Below are positions 44,069-52,750 of a stretch of 64,000 bases of DNA, piece after piece. Every line of letters starts with the position of its first letter. The first letter of the stretch is position 1. The position numbers were made by a program, and so were the translations under genes. Under the pieces are notes generated by a model, which saw only the letters and a program-made list of their open reading frames with translations, was not told where the DNA came from and did no database searches. Source of the stretch: Lachnospiraceae bacterium NK4A144 (GTDB lineage Bacteria; Bacillota; Clostridia; Lachnospirales; Lachnospiraceae); assembly GCA_000424365.1 (NCBI GenBank), contig KE384175.1, positions 46,212 through 110,211 on the forward strand. The letters run 5' to 3'.

Positions 44069-44917
44069 TCACTTTGTAAGTTCCCAGAAAGCAACAGCGC
44101 TGGCTGCGGCTACATTAAGAGAATCAACCTCGTGAGACATGGGGATGATCACGGTGTAGTCGCAAGCAGAAATAGTATCATCACAAAGCCCGTTTCCTTC
44201 ATTACCAAGAAGGATAGCGAGCTTTTTTTCTTGTTTAAGCAGCGGATCATCGAGATGCAGAGAATCCTCACGGAGAGCAAGTGCTGCGGAAGCAAAACCG
44301 TTCTTTCTGAGCTCATCAAGGAAAGTCACTGACCATGGTTCGGTATGCTTCTTAGGTACATTAATCCTGCTCCAGGGAAGGAGAAATACATTTCCCATGC
44401 TGACACGGATGGCACGGCGTGTCAGAGGGTCGCAGCATCCTGGAGACAGGAGGACCGCGTCGATATTGAGTGCGGCAGCGGAACGAAAGATAGCGCCGAT
44501 ATTTGTGGGGTTGACCACATTTTCTAAAATAGCGATACGGCGTGCATTCTGTATAAGTTCCATAGGATCAGGCAGGACAGGTCTCATCATGGCGCAGAGC
44601 ATGCCGCGTGTCAGATGAAATCCTGTAATGTCCTTTAGGATCGTTTCAGAAGCGGTAAAAACAGGAACAGAGCCGTCAGAATCGTTGAGCCGTTTTAGTA
44701 TAGCAGCTTCTTCACGCTGCTCAGTGCGGCTTTCATCCATAAGGACAGATAAAGGGCGGCAGCCAAAATTAAGTGCACGTTCGATGACTTTAGGGCTCTC
44801 TGCGATAAAAATCCCTCCGTCAGGTTCAAAAAAGTGCTGGAGCTGAGCTTCATTAAGCTCCGTATATGGAAGAAGCTCCTCTATATCAAGTCTGTTAACA
44901 GGTCTAAATTCAATCAT
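44069..44917 (-). CDS. TrmH/SpoU-family RNA 2'-O-methyltransferase
   Basis: A 282-aa SPOUT enzyme. N-terminal substrate-binding region, then motif 1 NPTNIGAIFRSA, motif 2 LLGNEGNGL and motif 3 IPMSHEVDSLNVAAASAVAF, which form the trefoil knot binding SAM. Target could be 23S rRNA or tRNA. Convergent with speE and separated by 12 bases. Confidence 0.9.
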   Translation of the reverse strand: MIEFRPVNRLDIEELLPYTELNEAQLQHFFEPDGGIFIAESPKVIERALNFGCRPLSVLMDESRTEQREEAAILKRLNDSDGSVPVFTASETILKDITGFHLTRGMLCAMMRPVLPDPMELIQNARRIAILENVVNPTNIGAIFRSAAALNIDAVLLSPGCCDPLTRRAIRVSMGNVFLLPWSRINVPKKHTEPWSVTFLDELRKNGFASAALALREDSLHLDDPLLKQEKKLAILLGNEGNGLCDDTISACDYTVIIPMSHEVDSLNVAAASAVAFWELTK

Positions 44918-45053
44918 AAAAATCCTCTGAAATCCGAAAATTTAACATGTATCTTAGTGTGAACAATACAAGTATATGCTATCATATTTAAGGTGACTTA
45001 AACGTATAAATTTGGCATGGGATGGCCAAAAGAAAATGAAAAGAGGTATCGAT

Positions 45054-45569
45054 ATGACATTTGAAGAAATGACAGCCGCAAGATTCTCTGTAAAGAAATT
45101 CAGTGACAAAGCAGTAGAAGATACTAAGCTTCAAAAGGTGCTTGAAGTTGCCGGAAAGGCTCCGACAGCCAGAAATGCCCAGTGTATCAGGATTTATGTA
45201 TTAAAGTCTGAGGATGCTATGAATAAGGCAAAGGAGCTCACTCCCTGCGTATACGGAGCGCCTGTATGCCTGATGCTTTCCTATGATATAAAAGAGGCAT
45301 ATCCGTATCCGGAAGAAGATGGAATAAATTCCGGTGCGGAAGATTGCGCTATCGTAGCTACACATATCATGTATGAAGCTCTTGAGCAGGGGCTCAGTAC
45401 CTGTTGGGTGAACAGGGTATCCGTATCAAAAGCAAAGGAAGTATTTGATCTTCCGGAAGATGAGCATGTAGTGCTCTTTATGCCTATAGGTTATGCAGCA
45501 GAGGGTTTTGAGCCACTGTCGAACCACACTCAGAAAAAGCCATTAAGTGGGATTGTCAGAGAATTATAA
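45054..45569 (+). CDS. Nitroreductase family protein
   Basis: A 171-aa FMN enzyme with ARFSVKKFSDKAV, APTARNAQ and CWVNRVSVSKAKEVFDLPEDEHV, the nitroreductase pattern. Members reduce nitro groups, quinones or flavins. The frame is open from TTG 45012, but AGAGGT seven bases before the ATG at 45054 marks the start. A LacI regulator begins nine bases downstream, an odd pairing. Confidence 0.87.
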   Translation: MTFEEMTAARFSVKKFSDKAVEDTKLQKVLEVAGKAPTARNAQCIRIYVLKSEDAMNKAKELTPCVYGAPVCLMLSYDIKEAYPYPEEDGINSGAEDCAIVATHIMYEALEQGLSTCWVNRVSVSKAKEVFDLPEDEHVVLFMPIGYAAEGFEPLSNHTQKKPLSGIVREL

Positions 45570-45578
45570 GGAATACAA

Positions 45579-46610
45579 ATGTCAGCAACAATAAAAGATA
45601 TAAAAGAAGAAACAGGACTATCGCTTGCAACCATATCAAAGTATCTGAATGGGGGCAATGTCCTGCCGGAAAATCGTCAAAAAATCGAGGCGGCTATAAA
45701 GAAACTTCATTATGAGGTAAATGAGATTGCCCGAGGACTGGTCACGAACAGTACCAGGACCATCGGTGTCAGTGTTTTTGAAATAGCAGATATATTTAAC
45801 GGGGTGCTGATACACCATATCGGACGGGAACTTAGCAAGTTTGGATACGGGATGATGGTCGTAGACGCAGCAAATGATCCGGAAAAAGAAGCCTCAAATA
45901 TCCGTTTCCTTGTAAATAAAAAGGTTGACGGTATCATCATGGTTCCGGGATCTATGGATTCTTCGGTGATGGATGACGCGGTAAAGGCAAATATCCCGAT
46001 CGTGCTTATTGACGGAAAGTACAGAGATAAGTCCTTTGACAGCGTGACTATCAACAATAGGGAAGCGGCAGCATCGATCGTTGATTATCTGATGCGTCGT
46101 GGACATGAAAAGATCGCTTTTATCGGTTCAGATGCATCATATACTGCAAATGAGCGATTAAAAGGATATCGTGAAGCAATGGACGATGAGGGACTGAAAC
46201 TCAGGGAAGAGTATCAGTTTGTCGGTGATCTCAGTACTGAATACGGCTACAAGGCAATGAATGAGCTGATGCAGCTTGAGAACCGTCCTACAGCAGTGAT
46301 CTCAGCGAACTATGAGCTCAATCTGGGCGTAGTGATGGCAATGAACGAATCCCAGATAAGTTACCCGGATGAGATTTCTGTTGTGGGCTTTGATAACCTT
46401 ATACTGTCTCAGGTACTCAGTACCAGCCTTACAGTAGTAGAGCAGCCTATGGAACGCTTCGGAGTAAAGGGAGTAGAGATCCTCATGAAGCGGATCCGGG
46501 AAAAGAAGAAAGAAAAGCCGGAGGAAGAAAAGGAATATATCAATATAATCCTGAATACACATTTGATAGAAGGAGGTTCGGTAAAAGATCTGAGTAACAG
46601 CGAATTTTAA
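45579..46610 (+). CDS. LacI-family transcriptional regulator
   Basis: A 343-aa repressor: HTH (TIKDIKEETGLSLATISKYLNGG, read as two helices and hinge NEIARGLV), then a sugar-binding-like domain. The residue pattern YEVNEIARGL and the Thr-Gly in recognition helix are typical. The only visible ribosome site is weak (GGAATAC), so translation may be coupled to the nitroreductase. Targets and effector are unknown, and no sugar gene is adjacent. Confidence 0.9.
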   Translation: MSATIKDIKEETGLSLATISKYLNGGNVLPENRQKIEAAIKKLHYEVNEIARGLVTNSTRTIGVSVFEIADIFNGVLIHHIGRELSKFGYGMMVVDAANDPEKEASNIRFLVNKKVDGIIMVPGSMDSSVMDDAVKANIPIVLIDGKYRDKSFDSVTINNREAAASIVDYLMRRGHEKIAFIGSDASYTANERLKGYREAMDDEGLKLREEYQFVGDLSTEYGYKAMNELMQLENRPTAVISANYELNLGVVMAMNESQISYPDEISVVGFDNLILSQVLSTSLTVVEQPMERFGVKGVEILMKRIREKKKEKPEEEKEYINIILNTHLIEGGSVKDLSNSEF

Positions 46611-46756
46611 GGTATATATCGCGTGTGATTTTATAAATCAAGTGTTATTGTATTGGATTTCATGGAATCAGAAGAAAAAAAACGCCTTGCATAATGTATA
46701 CATCTCCAATATAATACACTTTGGCAAGAGACAATGATAAAAGTATTTACATGAAA

Positions 46757-46770
46757 ACCGCACCAGCGGT
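46757..46770 (+). promoter_or_regulatory. Small hairpin touching the PilZ ribosome site
   Basis: ACCGC-ACCA-GCGGT forms a 5-bp GC-rich stem ending one base before AGGTGAT (46771-46777), the ribosome site of the PilZ gene. It could limit or help ribosome access. Weak. Confidence 0.3.
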
Positions 46771-46785
46771 AGGTGATGTGCGATT

Positions 46786-47454
46786 ATGTACTTGAATGAA
46801 CTGGAAGAAAACACAGAAGTAATGATCCGTGCCAGTGACGGAGAGAGACAGGTAGATCTTTATTCTAATGTGATACGTACCGGCGTAACAAAGTCGGGCA
46901 GGATTTATGCCATGGTAACGGCAGCGGAGTGGTACAACAAGATAGTGAACATGAACTGTCCCAATAAGACATTTACGATCTATCTTCACAGGGATAAAGA
47001 AGAAAAATGTATCACATGGCCAAATGTAACGCTTGTTTACATGAGAAAGCCGGAAAAAATGTATGTTATCATTTCCATGTCTGAAAGCATACTTACTACA
47101 AGGCGCAGTGCATTCCGTGTCCCCGTGTACAGTTCATGCGAAGTAACATCTGATATTTTCTCGGGCGAGGAAAAAATAACGGGTCGTATGAGAGATATTT
47201 CTGCAACAGGAATAGCGTTTACACTTCCAAAAACCGAAGAATGGGATCCGGAAAAAGCAGACGGCGAAAAGTTCACGATCGTTTTTAAGGACGATGAGAA
47301 CGGAGAGACCTTTAAGGTCAGAGGCGTATGTGTCAGAATAATGGAGAATGACACAGGAGATGTGCTTCTAGGATGCAGGTTGACACGATCCTCAACTATG
47401 GTATCCGGTTATATAAACAGGAAACAGGCACATAGATTAAAAATCTACGGATAA
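46786..47454 (+). CDS. PilZ-domain cyclic di-GMP receptor
   Basis: A 222-aa protein with an N-terminal YcgR-like region (about 1-100) and a C-terminal PilZ domain: Arg106-Arg107 in RRSAFRV and DISATG (Asp137) supply the RxxxR and D/NxSxxG motifs that hold cyclic di-GMP. Such proteins act on flagellar motors, exopolysaccharide or biofilm enzymes. The HD-GYP hydrolase at 2.8 kb could lower its ligand. Stands alone, with a terminator 20 bases on. Confidence 0.92.
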   Translation: MYLNELEENTEVMIRASDGERQVDLYSNVIRTGVTKSGRIYAMVTAAEWYNKIVNMNCPNKTFTIYLHRDKEEKCITWPNVTLVYMRKPEKMYVIISMSESILTTRRSAFRVPVYSSCEVTSDIFSGEEKITGRMRDISATGIAFTLPKTEEWDPEKADGEKFTIVFKDDENGETFKVRGVCVRIMENDTGDVLLGCRLTRSSTMVSGYINRKQAHRLKIYG

Positions 47455-47473
47455 GATCATAAACACAAAGTGC

Positions 47474-47519
47474 AAAAAAGATGCTCCTATGTACGCGAGG
47501 TACAGGGAGCATCTTTTTG
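47474..47519. terminator. Bidirectional terminator after PilZ
   Basis: AAAAAGATGCTCC and GGAGCATCTTTTT, with TGTAC/GTACA nested inside, form a long near-perfect stem ending in T5. It lies between the PilZ gene and the convergent zinc operon. Confidence 0.88.
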
Positions 47520-47530
47520 CTAAGTCTTTT

Positions 47531-48214
47531 TTAATCGGATATAGGATCAATGCCTGCTTCAGGCAGCTCGGTGATAGACAGAGCTTCTATATAATAAAAA
47601 GGTATGGTAGATTCATCGCTCATGACGGCATGACCTTCTCGGAGAATTCCTTTTACAGAGATCCAGGTCTCGCCCGGTATGAATGAGCTGGTGTCCTCGT
47701 CTGTCTGAAACTCAAAGTCGACATAACCACCTGTGCAATAGGGGCAGGACGGGCCGTTGCGTCCGACAAACTTGTATCCTTCCCCAAAGTCCAGATACAT
47801 TCCCTCGATCTCAACTATTTTCCCATCGTAATTATCAAAATTAATATACCAGTCATTGATCTGGGTCATGTAGTGTTTGTCGCCCACAGTGATATCGGGC
47901 TCAGTATCAGCGAAATTATTTTTATCATCCGTGATATCGTACGGATACTCATTATACGAAATGGTCGGTACATCCGATGTCACAGCAGATGCCGCATCTG
48001 CAAGAGACTGCATTAGAGATGGATCATTCGCAGAGTCGGAAGTGGGTTCCGTACCTGTGTCATCGTTAACATAAGATCCGGCGGTGTCAGTATTCTGTTC
48101 ACCCTGAGATTTTGAGCCGGCGCTCTTATGATCTGCAGTTTTAGGGTTACATCCTGTAAATGAGGAGCTGATAAACAGACAGACTATAATAAAATAAAAA
48201 ACTGATTTCTTCAT
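47531..48214 (-). CDS. Lipoprotein with DUF1980-like C-terminal domain, zinc operon
   Basis: A 227-aa lipoprotein: signal peptide with Cys22 in FTGC, an acidic Ser/Gly/Asp linker about 25-85, and a C-terminal domain with GKIVEIEGMYLDF, CPYCTGGYVDFEF and ISVKGILREG, which resembles the OB-like domain of the DUF1980 family found with metal permeases. ATG 48214 is preferred over the in-frame TTG 48226, which would abut AAAGGA. It ends the zinc ABC operon, so a role in zinc handling is plausible. Confidence 0.75.
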   Translation of the reverse strand: MKKSVFYFIIVCLFISSSFTGCNPKTADHKSAGSKSQGEQNTDTAGSYVNDDTGTEPTSDSANDPSLMQSLADAASAVTSDVPTISYNEYPYDITDDKNNFADTEPDITVGDKHYMTQINDWYINFDNYDGKIVEIEGMYLDFGEGYKFVGRNGPSCPYCTGGYVDFEFQTDEDTSSFIPGETWISVKGILREGHAVMSDESTIPFYYIEALSITELPEAGIDPISD

Positions 48215-48241
48215 GTCGCTAAACAATCCTTTCTTTACCGA

Positions 48242-49057
48242 TCAGCGTTCTCTGATCTTTTCTATGGTTAAGAATAAGAAAAATACGACTATATCGGTCA
48301 CGACTATGCTGGCACCCGTAGGTATCGAATAAAGATAGGAGAGTATCAGACCGATGGAGAAACATGTCACGGCAAGTACGGCCGACATGATCACCGTGCT
48401 AAGGAAACGTCGGCAGACACGCATCGCGGTCAGAGAAGGGAAAACGATCAGACTGGAGATCAGGAGAGTTCCCATCATTCTCATACCGAGTACTATTGTC
48501 ACGGCAGTGAGGACTGCGATGATCATGTTGTAGGTCTGAGCACGTGTACCGGTCGCTGCGGCAAAGGTTTCATCAAAAGTCACGGCAAATATCTTGTTGT
48601 AGAAAAGGATATACAGGATCAAAACCACTATGCTCAATATAACTGAGATATGGAGATCGCTCTTACTCATGGCAAGGATACTGCCAAACATATAGTTGCA
48701 GACATCCGTATTCATCCCTGTTGTGAGAGAAATAGTCATGACACCGATTGCCAGTGCGCCGCTTAAGAGGAGAGCAGTAGCGGTATCTCCCCGTATGCGT
48801 GAGCTCTCGCGTATCTGCAGCAGCAGAAATGCAGTAATCACACAGACCGTTATCGACAGCCAGAGCGGAGAGATCCCGAGCGGATAGGCGATTGCCAGTG
48901 CTGCAAAACCTACATGAGAAAGACCGTCACCTATCATTGAGTAGCGTTTCAGTACCAGACTGCTTCCGAGGAGAGAAGCGCAGAGGGAAACCAGTATTCC
49001 AACTATGAAAGCACGTACCAGAAAAGGGTAGGACATCATTTCAAAAAGTGTACTCAT
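48242..49057 (-). CDS. Metal ABC transporter permease (ZnuB/TroC type)
   Basis: A 271-aa membrane protein with eight or nine helices and the ABC-3 pattern (LLGSSLVLKRYSMIGDGLSHVGFAALAIAYPLG in two pieces; SSLIVFPSLTAMRVC). It carries divalent metal through the membrane. Overlaps the ATPase gene by four bases, so subunits are coupled. Zn2+ or Mn2+ cannot be separated by sequence, but the binding protein favours zinc. Confidence 0.9.
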   Translation of the reverse strand: MSTLFEMMSYPFLVRAFIVGILVSLCASLLGSSLVLKRYSMIGDGLSHVGFAALAIAYPLGISPLWLSITVCVITAFLLLQIRESSRIRGDTATALLLSGALAIGVMTISLTTGMNTDVCNYMFGSILAMSKSDLHISVILSIVVLILYILFYNKIFAVTFDETFAAATGTRAQTYNMIIAVLTAVTIVLGMRMMGTLLISSLIVFPSLTAMRVCRRFLSTVIMSAVLAVTCFSIGLILSYLYSIPTGASIVVTDIVVFFLFLTIEKIRER

Positions 49058-49761
49058 GACGCTGCACCTCCGAGGAAAGCACGACCCACAGGATCATTTA
49101 TATATCTAACGGTAGGTCCGCAGAATTTCTGACCGTTTGCCAGATGAAGTATGTGATCAGCCTCACGGACTGCACCGTTTACATCATGAGAAACCATGAT
49201 GATAGTTATTTTTTTTTGCTCTCGCAGATCCCTGATAACACGGTAGAGCTCGCCGGCGATGACCGGATCCAGACCTGTTACAGGTTCATCAAGGAGCAGG
49301 AGCTTTTTTGTGGCGCAGAGTGCACGCGCCAGGAGTACGCGCTGCTGCTGTCCACCGGACAGATCACGATAGCATCGGTCGGAGAAATCGGTGATCCCCA
49401 GGAGATCCATGTTATCTCGGGCACGGCGTTTTTCGTCTTTTGAATAAAAAAAGTGCATCCCTAAATTGTTTAAGCATCCGGAGAGAACGACTTCGCTCAC
49501 TGTAGCAGGGAAGTCTTTCTGCGCCTCGGTCTGCTGCGGGAGATAACCGATCTCATTTGGTCGTAGTCCGTCGCCATAGGTGATCTTTCCGGTAGAGGGT
49601 TTCTTTAGACGCAGAAGCCCTCTTATCAGAGTGCTTTTGCCAGCTCCGTTCTCTCCTATGATGCAGAGATAATCACCGGCATTAACTTCAAAATTCACTT
49701 TTGATACAGCACTTTTTCCGCCGTACGCAAAGCTGACATTTTCACATCTGATGAGACTCAT
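49054..49761 (-). CDS. Metal ABC transporter ATPase (ZnuC/MntB type)
   Basis: A 235-aa ATPase with Walker A GENGAGKSTLIRG, signature LSGGQQQRVLLARAL, Walker B LLLLDEPVTGLD and switch His in VSHD. It powers the adjacent permease. It begins one base after the binding protein's stop codon, in an operon of four genes. Confidence 0.93.
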   Translation of the reverse strand: MSLIRCENVSFAYGGKSAVSKVNFEVNAGDYLCIIGENGAGKSTLIRGLLRLKKPSTGKITYGDGLRPNEIGYLPQQTEAQKDFPATVSEVVLSGCLNNLGMHFFYSKDEKRRARDNMDLLGITDFSDRCYRDLSGGQQQRVLLARALCATKKLLLLDEPVTGLDPVIAGELYRVIRDLREQKKITIIMVSHDVNGAVREADHILHLANGQKFCGPTVRYINDPVGRAFLGGAAS

Positions 49762-50829
49762 TTAGTTCAGTGCCTCCTTAAGTACTTCTACGTTGTGTTT
49801 CATAAGGTTTACGTAAGTTACGCCATTTTTGAAATCTTCGTCGGATACATTGTGTACAGCATTTAATAGCTCGCTCTTTGCGCCAGTAGCCTCAGCTATG
49901 CTGCTGCACATTTCTTCGTTAGAGAGTTCGATATGGAATACGACGGGAATCTCATCGTTTTTTACTTTGTCGATAAGGAAAGCGATAGTCTTTGCAGATG
50001 CCTGTGTATCTGTAGAGCATCCGGGGAAAGCTGCATAGTAGGAGAGACCGTACTCATCACAGAAGTAGCGGAAAGGAAAACGGTCTCCGACAATGATCTC
50101 TTTCCTTTTGGCACTTGATACTACATCCTGGAATTCTTTATCGAGATCGGAAAGCTCGGAGATATAGTCGGATGCGTTTTTTTCATAGGCGTCTTTGTTT
50201 GCCGGATCGAGAGTCTCAATAGTTTCTGACATTTTGCGGACGATAGTCATGGCATTTACAGGAGAAGTCCAGACGTGTTCATCGAGTTCCACTTCTTCGC
50301 TTTCACCTTCTTCGCCGGATTCCTCTTCTTCGTTTTCTTCCATACCCTCTACAAGTTCCTCGGGGACGGTTTCGACAGCGTCCATCAGGCGGAAGATATT
50401 CATGTTACTCTGATCCATGGATGAAAGTACATCGTCAACCCATTCGTCAGAGTCTCCGCCTACATATACAAACATATCGCTGTTCTGGATAGTGATGATA
50501 TCTTCGGGAGTAGGATCGTAAGTATGGCTCTCAGCACCGGGCTTTAAAAGCATGATGACATCGGCATTATCCTGCACGATCTGATGGGCAAAATCGTACT
50601 CGGGGAAATTAGTTACTACGATAGAGAGACGTTTAGAATCTGCACTCTCAGAAGATGCAGCAGAAACATCGGATGCTTCTGCGTCGGATCCTTCGGCCGA
50701 GGATATTGATGCCTCTGAGGTAGCATTGGTTTCTGCGGAAACTTCTGTATTATTAGCGGTATTTCCGCATGAAGAAATAGATGCTGCCATGAGGACAGCA
50801 AGAGAAATAGACAGTATTCTGTTTTTCAT
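49762..50829 (-). CDS. Zinc-type ABC solute-binding lipoprotein (ZnuA/AdcA)
   Basis: A 355-aa lipoprotein: Cys21 in SISSC, an acidic Ser/Glu linker about 25-65, then a cluster A-I metal-binding fold with GAESHTYDP, DEHVWTSP, VFHIELSNE and CSTDTQ around the metal site. Between residues about 165 and 185 is a Glu-rich segment that may hold extra metal, as His-rich loops do in other ZnuA proteins. It is the first gene of the operon, behind a good promoter at 50930-50958. Confidence 0.9.
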   Translation of the reverse strand: MKNRILSISLAVLMAASISSCGNTANNTEVSAETNATSEASISSAEGSDAEASDVSAASSESADSKRLSIVVTNFPEYDFAHQIVQDNADVIMLLKPGAESHTYDPTPEDIITIQNSDMFVYVGGDSDEWVDDVLSSMDQSNMNIFRLMDAVETVPEELVEGMEENEEEESGEEGESEEVELDEHVWTSPVNAMTIVRKMSETIETLDPANKDAYEKNASDYISELSDLDKEFQDVVSSAKRKEIIVGDRFPFRYFCDEYGLSYYAAFPGCSTDTQASAKTIAFLIDKVKNDEIPVVFHIELSNEEMCSSIAEATGAKSELLNAVHNVSDEDFKNGVTYVNLMKHNVEVLKEALN

Positions 50830-50880
50830 AAAAAATAACCTCCGGATAGTTGATAAAAACTATATGGGTGCGCATAGTTA

Positions 50881-50945
50881 ACAGGCACAAACTCCTATGA
50901 CCATATGTCTTGTTTGCGCATGAAAAGTAACTATAGTTTGCCTGT
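50881..50945. promoter_or_regulatory. Inverted-repeat region upstream of the zinc operon
   Basis: ACAGGCACAAAC (50881-50892) and GTTTGCCTGT (50936-50945) are near-inverted copies; TGCGCAT also occurs at 50869 and 50915, and TAACTAT-like arms appear at both ends. They overlap the promoter, so a metal regulator (Zur or AdcR type) may bind. No exact known box is claimed. Confidence 0.4.
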
Positions 50946-50958
50946 AAAAATGTTGCAA
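50930..50958 (-). promoter_or_regulatory. Promoter of the zinc operon
   Basis: On the minus strand: TTGCAA (complement of 50953-50958), 17-base spacer, TATAGT (complement of 50930-50935). The -10 lies inside the perfect palindrome AACTATAGTT (50929-50938). Confidence 0.6.
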
Positions 50959-50999
50959 ATAGTGCCGAATAGACATGACGCGATCCGGCTGGAGGTTAT

Positions 51000-51344
51000 T
51001 TAATTATTAAGTCGTATCTTTTTTTGGATAAGGGTCTGAAGTGCCGGTGAAAATGAAAGACGGAAAGCCGTGATCATGAAAAATGTCGGAATGATCACTG
51101 AGAAAAGGATTTCCGTAAAACCGGAAACGAGCTGATTTATATTTTCAGAGCACTGCTGCATACATGCGCAGATAGGACAATCAGCACCGGAGCAGTCGTG
51201 ATCCATCTCTGCTGTGAGAAACAGAACAGAGAAAAAGAGAGTCAGGGTCAGAAGAGCGCACAGAACCAGAGCTGTAAATTTGTCTGATATGCGGTTTTTT
51301 GATGAATAAATTGAAATATCCACGTTTGACCTGACCTTTTGCAT
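51000..51344 (-). CDS. Small membrane protein with a Cys/Asp-rich loop
   Basis: A 114-aa protein with two helices (about 22-45 and 78-98) flanking a loop with HDCSGADCPICACMQQC: five cysteines, a histidine and acids that could bind metal. It lies just upstream of the zinc operon on the same strand, separated by a promoter. The ATG at 51344 has no good ribosome site; a GTG eight codons in has AGGTCAGG ahead of it, so the true start may be 51323. I recall similar Cys-loop proteins beside metal transporters in clostridia, but no name. Confidence 0.65.
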   Translation of the reverse strand: MQKVRSNVDISIYSSKNRISDKFTALVLCALLTLTLFFSVLFLTAEMDHDCSGADCPICACMQQCSENINQLVSGFTEILFSVIIPTFFMITAFRLSFSPALQTLIQKKIRLNN

Positions 51345-51426
51345 TGTCTATTATGAGAATCAGTATCAAATTTTAATGCATTAAAGTCCATATGTCAACG
51401 GCGAAATCAAGCGTATACACCAACAT

Positions 51427-51531
51427 TCATATGTCGTTGGGATTAGCTATCTTAAATTCGTGGTACAGTTTTTCGCGATAGTTCTTATCAGTAACTACTT
51501 TTGCGATATCATCATTACGTCCGGCATTTAA
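51427..51531 (-). pseudogene. C-terminal scrap of an Rpn-like gene (deletion scar)
   Basis: Thirty-five codons encode NAGRNDDIAKVVTDKNYREK and onward, matching the C termini of the Rpn-like genes at 59748 and 63476. Upstream in the gene's direction the match stops at once, and the sequence joins a copy of the DNA that normally lies before the start of such genes (repeat at 51532). The gene body was therefore lost by internal deletion. A 70-codon open frame across the joint is not a real gene. Confidence 0.85.
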
Positions 51532-51752
51532 TGTATGGGGTGAAAGTGGTGGTATGGAAGTTGTTTTTCCTGTTTGATTGAAGATAGTATAGGAATAATT
51601 GAGCGACTGTTCGGATAAGAATGTCTCTAATGTATACAAATGAGATGAGACTAGGGTACTTTAGCAGGAAATGAAAAGTGTGTAAAGAGACAAATGTAAT
51701 GTTGCTGTTAACTTGTGATTTTCGTGTCATAATGGAACTAACGCATAATGAA
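51532..51752. repeat. Diverged 220-bp repeat, copy A
   Basis: This non-coding stretch aligns with 60844-61063 along nearly its whole length, including GTGAAAGTGGTGG, GGAATAATTGAGCGA, TAATGTATACAAA and CATAATGGAACTAACGCATA. In copy B it precedes an Rpn-like gene on the minus strand, so it is the element's upstream region. Confidence 0.85.
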
Positions 51753-51820
51753 ACGACATTATAAAGATATTTCTGGTCGCAAACATTGTCACAATAACAA
51801 AGACAGGATACATTTTTTCT

Positions 51821-52750
51821 ATGAGTACTTATTCCTTTGAGACAATTGAATATAAGAAAATACCCAGCGTCAATGCATTTGTAACGTGTATCGAAAGCAG
51901 CGTATATCATTGGCATTATCAATATGAGATATTTATGGTATTGAAAGGATGTGTAAGGATCAAAATCGATACCGAAATGTATGAACTTAAAAAGGGCGAT
52001 CTAATGGTGATAAATACGAGAACTATCCATGAGGTGAAGGGGGAAGCCGGGAATTTATGTGGATTGATACAGATCGACCCGGAATTATTTAAATTGGACG
52101 ATTCAGATAAACGAACAATTCGATTTTTCTTAAATACAGCAGCAGAGGGTGAGAAAACGTGTGCAGAAGAAATACGAATTCATGCAGTATGGATTTTGTT
52201 GTGTGTACTTGAGAATCGCAAGGATGCTTTTTATCGATTGAGAAGTGAAGTATATTCATTGATCGCGGACCTTATGGAACGGGCAGATTATGATGTAGTA
52301 CTAAAGTCAGGGAAAGTTATAACCGTTTCTGAAGAAATGATTTCGATATTGGATTATTTTCGCGATCATTTGTTAGAAGAAAGGCCGGTAGAATCAGCCG
52401 GGCGCGCATTCGGCATTAGTGAAAAAACACTTTTACGATATTTTAAGGCAAGCTTGGGTATATCACCTAAAGATTTTGTGAATAAACTTCGTGTAGAAAA
52501 AGCAAAGCAACTTTTACGTGGAACGGATAAAGAAATAAGTTTCATTATGGATAGTTGTGGTTTTCAATCTGAAAAGACCTTTTATCGGCTTTTTCAGGGA
52601 TTAACAGGACAGACACCGGGGAATTATCGAAAAAAAGTTCAGGGAGAAGGCAGGGTAAATCAGGAAATCCAGGATTATTTGGATTTTGAACCTTTTGAAG
52701 CGGCGGCATTGCTTAGGGATATTTTATTGAAGGCAGGAAAGGAAATTTAA
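51821..52750 (+). CDS. AraC-family regulator of the GH3/GH43 cluster
   Basis: A 309-aa regulator with an N-terminal cupin (HWHYQYEIFMVLKGC; KGDLMVINTRTIHEVKG) and C-terminal double helix-turn-helix about 190-285 (VESAGRAFGISEKTLLRYF; DKEISFIMDSCGFQSEKTFYRLF). It overlaps the GH3 gene by one base, so the regulator and enzymes are linked. Sequence upstream is the 220-bp Rpn element repeat, which may have replaced its native promoter region. No clear ribosome site lies before ATG. Confidence 0.87.
   Translation: MSTYSFETIEYKKIPSVNAFVTCIESSVYHWHYQYEIFMVLKGCVRIKIDTEMYELKKGDLMVINTRTIHEVKGEAGNLCGLIQIDPELFKLDDSDKRTIRFFLNTAAEGEKTCAEEIRIHAVWILLCVLENRKDAFYRLRSEVYSLIADLMERADYDVVLKSGKVITVSEEMISILDYFRDHLLEERPVESAGRAFGISEKTLLRYFKASLGISPKDFVNKLRVEKAKQLLRGTDKEISFIMDSCGFQSEKTFYRLFQGLTGQTPGNYRKKVQGEGRVNQEIQDYLDFEPFEAAALLRDILLKAGKEI

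Noticed and set aside
46620..46760. Promoter or small RNA before PilZ
   Set aside because: Short AT-rich sequence with no clear -35/-10 pair or hairpin besides the one at 46757.
51427..51639. 70-codon open frame on the minus strand
   Set aside because: Only the last half matches Rpn C termini; the first half is non-coding repeat that matches 60844-61063, so the frame is a deletion joint.
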